Part shown: positions 56,281 to 64,000 of the stretch, one piece after another
Layout of the letters: each line of letters opens with the position of its first letter
Position numbering within the stretch: position 1 is the first letter of the stretch
Origin: Marsupella aquatica
Lineage: Eukaryota; Marchantiophyta
Direction: 5' to 3'
DNA length: 64,000 nucleotides
Assembly: GCA_973895155.1 (NCBI GenBank)
Contig: OZ316896.1
Span: 23,746,001-23,810,000 of the forward strand
The notes under the pieces: generated by a model
What the model was told of the DNA's origin: nothing
What the model saw: only the letters and a program-made list of their open reading frames with translations
Databases searched by the model: none
Translations under genes and position numbers: made by a program

Positions 56281-58599
56281 CAAATATAACTAACCTACAT
56301 TTCAACACCGGGGCCTCTGCATGTGTGGTACATGTACATTCAACACACTTGGAGTGGATGCAACCACTTGGGAGCCGATGAGGACGTGCCTAATAGATAA
56401 ACTTGTGTGGGTTAGGCTTAGGAGCAACATAGTTGCCAATCCATATTAATGCTGGAGGAAATGACACACTCACCCTTGTCTCTACTATCCTTGACTTGTG
56501 AAAGGCAGGTCCACTCTCGCATCTTTCCCCATGAGAACATCACTTACTTTCAGACCATATAAATGTTGAGCAAAGGGATTCCACACAAGCTATATGCCAT
56601 AGCAAAACTCACCAAAAGATCATTTTTTTGAGCTTAGAACTCAAATCTGTAGAGCAATTGATATTTGTAGTAAGAGCCCACAAAACTTGGCTGCTGTCCC
56701 TCTGACTTGTCGCAAGCTTGAGCTATGTCATTTGTAGAGCCCACAAAACCTAATTGTTGTTCCTCTTCATTGCCGCAAGCTTGAGCTATGGCATTCGTGG
56801 CCCACATCACGCATGAAAGTGGGGCAAAGATTTTGGCCATAGCGGGTTTGAAAGTGTTTGGACTGTTTGGGCCAAAAACAACCACCAGGAAATAGTCATA
56901 TCCGACGACAAAGCTGTTCAGGCGACACCTGGGAGTGCAGCACAAAGTTGCAGCTACGTCTACCCAAACCTAACACGACAGTTCGTGAAAACACCCTGGT
57001 CCGATATTTGAGACCCCCTATTAAGGTCTGGGCAAGGGGTTACTAGGCTGTAACCCTATGACTAGAAAGTGAGGTCTGGGCAAGGGGTTACTAGGCTTTA
57101 AACATGTGACAGAAAGTGAAAGAACAATTGACTGGCTAGCTAGGAAGCTTTGCTAAGCATTATGGAAGCAGGGTTCAGACTAGAACCCTCACCTAGATCA
57201 TCTTTATATTACATACATTAGCCCAATTACTTGTTCCTTGAACATAAATAGTTTCAAAAACACAAAAAAATCTTGAAATCAAATAATTATATACTATTTC
57301 CCTTCATTTTTGCCCCATCCTTGGTTTTTGTTCACCCTTATTTTATTTTTGTCTTTATGAGAATCAATGTCACTTTTGTTCATCTTTGCTCCTGTCCCTA
57401 TTTTTTGTCCACCCTCATTTTAAGTGTTGTACTTATTAACAATCAATGTCAATTTTGTCTTTATTAAGAGTTCCGATCTAGAGCCCGGTCTAGAGGCTTC
57501 ACTCTAGATCATAGGCCTTGAAAGTAGTTTCCCTTGGCTAATTATTAGTAAGATGTGGTTCGGGATAAAATAACTGATCACAAGTTTTAGGGCAACAGAT
57601 TATGGATATGGGAAGGACTTCCAAAAGTGATCATATATTGGGAGCCTGTACTTTGTATTGCATTAATGTTTATTTCTACTTTTCAGGGAAATCTTTACTG
57701 AAATGTTGAAAGCTCCTCCACAGTTACGACTCACCACCATTCCAGAAATGAGTGGTACTGGATTGGAGTATTCAGTCAAAGTGTTGTGACTTGCAAAGAA
57801 GGTGTTTGGTGGTCAGAGCTTGCCATAGGTAATGGGACAACGTGAGCCGTTACAAGTTGACTGACAACTGTCAAGCTTTCCTTCGAGAAGATGTACTCTA
57901 TGGTAGTGCTTCTCCCAAATGTTTTTGATTATATTTCACTTGCAAAGTTGTTCAAAGAGTAAACAATGTTTTTTAGTTGTAAGCTATCTCCACCCCAAAA
58001 CCTGTTGCTTGGTATTAATGTTAAAATTGTTGAACTTGCAACTGATTTACGTGAGTTCTAAGTACCAAGGATTATATGGATTTTTAGTGAAAAGTTCTAC
58101 TTTGACACCAAAACATTTTTTAATTGTATTTCTCTTGCAAGGCTATTCAAAGAGTGAACAACGTTTTTAAGTTGTAAGCTATCTTAATCCCAAAGTTGTA
58201 GCTTGGTATTATTGTTAAATTGTTAACTTGCAAACGATTCACCTTGGTTTTCATTACTTAAGATGATAGTGATTTTCCTCCTAACCCTCCCTCCAATTAT
58301 ATTACAACACAACTGACCCAATGCTCAGGGGGGTCACTTTCATGGAAGCTACATATCACGTGCGATGAAGTATAGGGCCATTTAAATGGTTTTGGCGGAA
58401 GACTTATTAAGTCTTCAATGGAAACATAGGGTTATTTAATTGCAAAATGCATATGTGTCATCACATGATTGGTGTCGTACAACTTTATAGAAAGTGACTG
58501 AAGGGGGTCATAAATGACCCAAACCGTCGCAGGTGATGTATGACCCTTCATACAGTGACCCCCCCCGCCCCAGACCCAATGACCATGCGTTGCATGAAA
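56281..58599. other. Non-coding stretch with several tandem duplications
   Basis: No gene recognised. It contains two-copy tandem repeats of period 63 (56674-56800), 48 (57024-57098) and about 193 (57916-58240, strongly diverged). The 63-bp repeat is in phase on the minus strand and so yields a 21-residue repeat in frame 56634-56945; no other evidence supports that frame as a gene. Confidence 0.5.
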
Positions 58600-59075
58600 G
58601 ATTTTGAGGTGAGGGCTAGATGTCGAGGAGAGGGTTAGATGTCAAGGAGAGGACCAGATGTTGAGGACAAAGGAAAGACGGTGAGGTGAGGGGAAATATG
58701 TTGAGGTGAAGGCAACAAGTTGAGGCAATGGCAAGATGTTGAGGTGATCAAGGGCAAGATGTGGAGGTGAGACAAAGATGTCAAGGTGAGGTCAAGATGT
58801 CGAGGAGAGGCAAATATGTTGAGCAAAGGGAAAGATGTGGAGCAGAGAGAAAGATGTAGAGGTGAGGGCAAGATGTCAAGGCGAGGCGAGGGAAAGATGT
58901 CGAGACCAGGGAAAGATGGTGAGGTGAGAGCAAGATGTCAGAGTGACACAAAGATGTTGAGGAAAATGTAGACGCTAAGATGATGCAAAGATGTAGAGGC
59001 AAGGCCAAAATGCAGAAGACAAGTTTAGATGTAGAGGTGAGACAAAGATGTGGGGGTGAGGCAACATTGTCAAGG
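58600..59075. repeat. Degenerate minisatellite, unit about 18-22 bases (caagatgtcgaggtgagg)
   Basis: More than twenty imperfect units built around aagatgt(c/t)gaggtgagg. Both strands stay open through parts of it, giving frames such as 58786-58971 plus and 58781-59257 minus; these are repeat artefacts. Confidence 0.85.
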
Positions 59076-60604
59076 TGAGGCTCAATACTGCCAACAACCA
59101 TAAGGTGAGGCTCAATCACCCCTGTGCACAGAAATTGTCCCTGCCTTTGGGTCAATGCCGTTGAGAGGAAGTGTTGTTGAGAGAGAGTGTTTTCAAAAGA
59201 GAGCGTTGTGGATGCAAAATGATTGTATTTGAATAGTAAATCTAAAAATACCGTCAAACAAAAACTTTTCTGAGAGATATAGTTGATTGGAAATCTTTTT
59301 CAAGCAAAAGTGATGATGCATGAAAATGTTATCATTTGAAAATGTTGTTGTAGTCTTGAAAATCTTGCTTTTGGTTACACATTGTTGATGAAGAAGATAG
59401 TAAAAAAATAGCAAAATATATACAGACCATGGGAAGGGCAGAAGTTTAATTCTTTTATTTTTTTCTTTTAGAAAAGGTGGGGCTGGATTCCAGAACACAA
59501 TCAGGGGATGGAAGCCGCCCAGGGGAGGGGGAGAGCCCAAAGGTCCAACCCAACCAGGCACAACAGGTCAGAAGTTTGACTAATGGGAAGCAAAATAAGC
59601 CATAGGGGGCATTAGAAGGGAGACATAAAATGAATGACCTATATATAAATGTCTAAAAAATGGGAGAACCAATTTAATGGTGTGCCAACCCAATGCAAAG
59701 TGAGAGGGTGGTGGATGATTTGCCATGAAATTCAATCCCCCACCTCTCCAAAATAAATGCAATGTGGGAGGGGCTAGGGTGAACAGACAATAAACCCTAA
59801 ACACCTTATGTTTATAGGCTAAAAACAATTTTCAACCATTACGAAATAAAGCTAATTTCCCAAGAAAACAGAAACCCCTCACCCCTCTACCAAAAAAACA
59901 GTTGGGTTGCAACTTTTCTTGGAGGAACTTCACCATGTGTCCTTTCTTAAAAAAAATTTGAAGTTGGTAGGAATGCTTGAAAGAAAGAGGATCTAGAAAA
60001 AGAACATTAGTTGCCTTGTGTTGTTGGAGAGTTTCACCATGTGATAAGAATAAAATCAATACTTCAAAAATATAGTGAAAACGAACACTCAGATAGAGGA
60101 CTGTACTTGTTGCACAATGCTTGAGACAACACGATGATCAAGGTCATGAGAAAGTGAGCTAATTGTGCCAGAGAGTACAGTCCTCTCAAGGACCAGGATA
60201 AGTACCCTCACCTTTCCTTGTGGAAATCTGTACTCCTTACCAAAGCATGAGGGTGTGAGAATCTGTACTCCTTACCAAAGAAGGAGGGTGTATGGAGGGG
60301 TTTTTTTTTTTAATCAAACGGTTGGAAATAAACACCAGTAGATTGAAAGACATCATTCCTGCCCAAACTCATTTTTGTAAGGGTATTTTTGTAGGGGGAT
60401 TGAGTATTATAGTAGTTTGATAGTGAAGTCTCCCGTGGGATTACCAATGGGCTGGCTAAGGTGGTCTTGGGATGCCGGTTGTTTTATCAGCACACGGTTC
60501 AGCAAGAGGTTAGCCTGGAGGGGCCAAGACAGCAGTCCAGTACAGAAAACCAATGATCACAGTGAAGGTATTCACTGGCTTTGAGGTGCAATGAAACGCC
60601 CCTT
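59076..60604. other. Non-coding stretch
   Basis: Nothing recognised beyond short A/T runs (for example the T run near 60301-60312). No LTR, TIR or coherent coding sequence was seen. Confidence 0.45.
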
Positions 60605-60976
60605 GACTTTTCTTCTCGATAAGATTGGTCATTCTGTTTGTGAGGGCAACCTTGGCAGTTTGACTTTTCTTCTCGGTAAGATTGGTCATTCTGTTTGTAA
60701 GGGCAACCTTGGCAGTTTCTGATATTATGTGGCAGTTCTTAAACTTGTCGGTGAACAAAAGTACCATTGACACCTACAGATACAAGAGAACAGTGAGACA
60801 AAATCAGCAGAAAAATGGATCCCAAACAACAAGGAGTTCCAAACTAAAATGGATCCCAACAGATTAGCCAGCGACAGCGAGTCCCAAACTCAAATGGATC
60901 CCAAACAGATTAGCTAGCGACAAAGAGTCCCAAACTCAAACTAGTCAGTGTGCAGTAGGGGAATTTAGAAGTAAGA
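60605..60976. repeat. Two adjacent small tandem repeats (57-bp and about 45-bp units)
   Basis: Units of period 57 start at 60605 and 60662 (gacttttcttctcgataaga, then with g for a). Units of period 45-46 start at about 60841, 60886 and 60932 (aaactaaaatggatcccaac and variants), the third partial. Confidence 0.85.
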
Positions 60977-61084
60977 GGAACTGGAAGGGATCTTCAGGAC
61001 CAGAGAAAGTCAACCAGAGAAAGAGTCCTCCCATAGACATCCCATGCATGAGTTGAAATTGTTACACAAAGATGAAAAGGAAAA

Positions 61085-61290
61085 CAAGAGAAACTGTTCT
61101 CCCCTAGACACCAGGAATGAGTTGTTCTTGCTTTTCTCTCGATCTCCAGGATGTACACCTGAGAGTCGTTACTTCTACCATCGCCGCCATAGTTTACCAC
61201 CTTAGCTCCGCTGCAGCAGACACAGTCAGCTGGTTTTTGCTGTGCAGAATTTGCGGAAGAAAAAGATCACATTAGCGGCGGAGGAGGAGG
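61085..61290 (-). other. Possible coding exon, unidentified
   Basis: The minus-strand stretch reading QQKPADCVCCSGAKVVNYGG then DGRSNDSQVYILEIERKART looks protein-like (a CxxC pair followed by mixed charged and hydrophobic residues). It lacks a clear start or partner exon. A short frame beginning MASSYPTPSTARYP lies about 100 bases upstream but ends in TAA. I do not recognise a family. It could be a fragment of a decayed gene. Confidence 0.25.
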
Positions 61291-62406
61291 ACAAGCCGCA
61301 CCTTGAAGATACTGCTTCGGTAGTGTGGGTTTATGGGTAGCGCGCCGTTGATGGTGTAGGATACGACGACGCCATGTTATTGAGCCATTTAGCAGCAAAA
61401 TAAAAAGAAGAGTGGGACTGAGCACGGTCTAAGTGACCTGATCTGAAACAAACTTAATTGTTTAATTTTTTATCTCTCAAGACGGTCGTCAGCGAATCCT
61501 ACCGGAGTAGAAGCTGACTGCGAGCTAGCAAATACGAGCTAATTGATAGGTTCAATGCTCCCGACGCGAGTCAAAGGAACGTTAATAAAACTCCGTACTT
61601 CACCACTCTCCTCCGAAACTAGGAAAAAAATATCAGTCGGAGAGAACCAAGACCCTGGCAAACACATGAAGGAATTGTTTACAGATTGGACTCAAACATT
61701 TAACAGAATCTAAATGTATAATCAAACACCTTACCAAAACTCGCAAAAGTAGATAACTCAATGTTCATTCTTTTCCGAAAACTTTCATTCATGATAAACC
61801 TGCACAGAGACATTACGTGTCAAGTACCTAGCTTCAGTCAACGAGAATTATTCTCTCAAGCTCTTCTCCACGACAAGAAAACTACTGGAGGGCATATGCA
61901 AAATAATTCTTCACCTAAGCTAACGAGGAAATTTGAAGGAGTTATAAGAGAATTTTTTAACAGATCAAGCCAATCGCTTCATTTCGCACATCTGTGATTT
62001 CGACTGTCAAGAAGCAACTCAAAGAGCTTTATTTTCCATGTTATCTACTAAACCTAGCAATAGAATTTTTGTCAATTCTCACTATGACCAACGATATCCT
62101 TACCAATTATTTCTCAGTGAGAGTACCTGAGTGTTGGGAATGGTAGCTCCATTGGTGGCAAAATTGGTGAATGGATGAAATAGTCTTTCAGCCTGGCAAC
62201 GGCAAGATACACGCCAGATTGCACAACCTCAAACTTCCTTTCTCAGAATTACCCTCGTTGATGGCTGCAATAAAAACGTCCGGATATGGTGCTTTCCCAA
62301 CGTATGCCCTTCCTTGATCAAGCAAAAAAAGAAAACCTGATGATAGCTGGGCTGGCAGTACTGCCTTCGTCACTTTCCAGCCGCGACAACACAGCTTGCA
62401 ATCTTG
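61291..62406. other. Non-coding stretch including the PPR pseudogene 3' flank
   Basis: No gene recognised. The part at 62290-62406 matches the 3' flank of PPR gene 2 at 17280-17383 (tccttgatcaagcaa, cactttccagcc, cttgtcaccagtaat), so the 3' flank was copied with the PPR gene. Confidence 0.6.
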
Positions 62407-64000
62407 TCACCAGTAATCACCACAAGTACACACGCCATCTTTAAAATGGTGAAAGCGATTTGCATCCCTGGCTATTATCTCGCGACCGGTCACCTTAGAG
62501 ATAATCTTGGTTGCCGTATGGCAATCTGAACACACCCGAAGGTTCTTATACACGCGAATCGGTTTTCCCCGAGGTATGCGCATAAGTCCGTACGTAATAG
62601 TCAACTTCTCGCTATGAGAGCAAAGAGCAAGTTCTTTATCCACCTCATCTATATTCTGCAACACAAGCTCAGTATCAGGAATGTAGCCTCCAGCCTTGAT
62701 TTTTTCAGTCAATTTCTTCAGCTCAGTATATATGGACTTCGCTTCTGGGTGAGATACATCCCCTACGACAAAGTCATGGATCTTGTTATCAACTTCAATC
62801 CAGGTACGCCCTGGCTCCTTCCGAAGACCTATCTCTTGCATCATAGTGCGCACCAAAGACTTCTTCTTCCAATTACCAGCAGCAGCATAGATGTTCGAGA
62901 GAAGCACATATCAACTTCCCTCAACTTACCGTAAGTTCGCGCTTCTCCATTCTGTCAAAAAATTGTCTGGCGTCATCTATACTGCCAGTCCTCGCATACA
63001 TGTGAACAAGCGCATTGCCCACACGCAAATCCGACACTAGCCCCGCTTTCCGAGCATGGCCATGAACTGCCTGAACCCACTCCGAAGCCCCCGCACTTGC
63101 AGAGGCAGAGGCATTTAGGATGGTTATGTAAGTGATTGCATTTGGCTGGTACCCTTCCAGCTTCATTTCGAGAAACAGCCGATATGCTTCCACACCATCA
63201 CCACGTTCTGCATAGAATCATGGTATTCCATGTGATAACATCGAGTATCTTCAATCTGTCAAAAATCAATCGGGCATCATCAATGCTACCACTTTTCGCG
63301 TACATGTGAACAAGAGCATTGCCAGTCCCGCTTTGCGAGCATGGCCATGAATTTCCTTCACCCACTCCAAAGCCCCGGCACTTGCAGATGCATTCAGGAT
63401 GCTCATATAAGTGATTGCATCTGGTTCGAAGCCTTCCAGTCTCATTTCGAGAAACAGTCGATATGCTTCCACACCACGACCAATTTCTGCATATGCTCCA
63501 ATCATTCTGTTCCATGTCATTAGATCCCGGTTTTGCATTCTGTCGAACATAAGTCGGGCATCATCCATATTGCCACTTGAGGCATACGCACCAATCATCA
63601 CACTCCAAGTGATGAAGTTTCGATTAGTCAAATTTGCAAAAATTCGCCTTGCCTCCGTGATGCACCCACACTTCGCATACATCTGAACGAGGGCAGTCCC
63701 CACACGCACATCTGATTCGAAGCCGGCATGTCGAATGCACTCATGAACTTCTTTTCCCCATTTGAGAGCTAGCGGGCTTGTACATGCCTTCAGGATGCAG
63801 AGATATGTGACCTCATCAGGCCGCGCACCTTCTTGGCGCATTAATTTAAAAAGTTGCAATGCGGATTCACCGTGATCACTCTTAGAATATCCTGCAATCA
63901 TCATGTTCCAAGTAATAACATTCTTCTTCTGAAGTTGATCAAACACACGACGTGCATCCTGAAATTCCCCGCATTTGATATACACATTCAGGAGAGTGTT
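62407..64000 (-). pseudogene. PPR gene 3: DYW-type PPR pseudogene, partial at the right edge
   Basis: Same family as the two genes at 12-20 kb. The C-terminal 166 codons (62907-62407) keep a complete E+/DYW end (KEPGRTWIEVDNKIHDFVVG, HSEKLTITYGLM, CSDCH, CTCGDYW). Upstream, FFDRMEKREL (62935) jumps straight to VLLSNIYAAAG (62910), removing roughly 170 codons of repeats and E motif. Further in, a 5-base loss near 63215 (WNTMI joined out of frame to AERG) and a loss of about 20 bases near 63325 (ARKAGL joined to GNALVHMY) shift the frame. Repeats before these are intact (ITWSVMIGAYASSGNMDDAR, ESDVRVGTALVQMYAKCG). The start lies beyond the window. The gene is not functional as it stands. Confidence 0.88.

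Noticed and set aside
58781-59257. 158-codon minus-strand frame over the minisatellite
   Set aside because: It is built almost wholly of translated minisatellite units, and the opposite strand is open too.
62905-62935. Possible intron (ggtaagt) explaining the gap in PPR gene 3
   Set aside because: Only about 20 bases separate the two coding pieces, too short for an intron. A deletion of about 170 codons explains the gap.
1-64000. CRISPR arrays, operons, ribosomal RNA genes or prokaryotic replication origins
   Set aside because: Spliced genes and plant transposons show nuclear DNA of a plant; no direct-repeat/spacer array or rRNA signature was seen.

Overview
This is a repeat-rich land-plant nuclear window. 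The evidence is DYW-type pentatricopeptide repeat (PPR) genes, a plastid adenylate kinase fused to DUF1995, a plant NST1-like gene with short spliced introns, and plant-type Ty1/copia, Ty3/gypsy and CACTA elements. The intronless PPR-DYW copies, whose C-termini resemble moss proteins from memory, suggest a bryophyte or other seed-free plant. That placement is an inference.

Layout. 1-2234: minus-strand Ty3/gypsy pol fragment running off the left edge. 3400-7894: composite copia relic, a plus-strand 3' half with its 3' LTR joined end-on to a minus-strand 5' half (leader, PBS, LTR). 9933-21885: large inverted duplication whose arms carry convergent intronless PPR-DYW genes (12228-14210 plus; 17384-19951 minus). 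The left arm has a SINE-like insertion absent from the right arm. The right-arm gene has lost its ATG and gained an internal 204-residue duplication. 22603-24498: intronless adenylate kinase-DUF1995 gene. 27290-32471: second composite copia relic. 32733-43559: a 10.8-kb CACTA (En/Spm-like) transposon with CACTACA termini, a 3-bp CAC target duplication, a TNP2-type transposase, a basic accessory protein and a SET-domain gene. 45645-52240: conserved eight-exon NST1-like gene. 52.3-62.2 kb: mostly non-coding, with many tandem repeats and one decayed coding region near 54.8-56.3 kb. 62407-64000: third PPR-DYW copy, a pseudogene running off the right edge.

Function. The probable working host genes are the left PPR gene (organelle RNA editing), the adenylate kinase-DUF1995 gene (plastid nucleotide metabolism, by family) and the NST1-like gene. 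The most unusual object is the CACTA element: its SET-domain gene may share a first exon with the transposase, and its ends and internal control regions are rich in one TTGCGAA motif. All element coding regions show lesions, so this copy is probably not autonomous, although its ends are intact.
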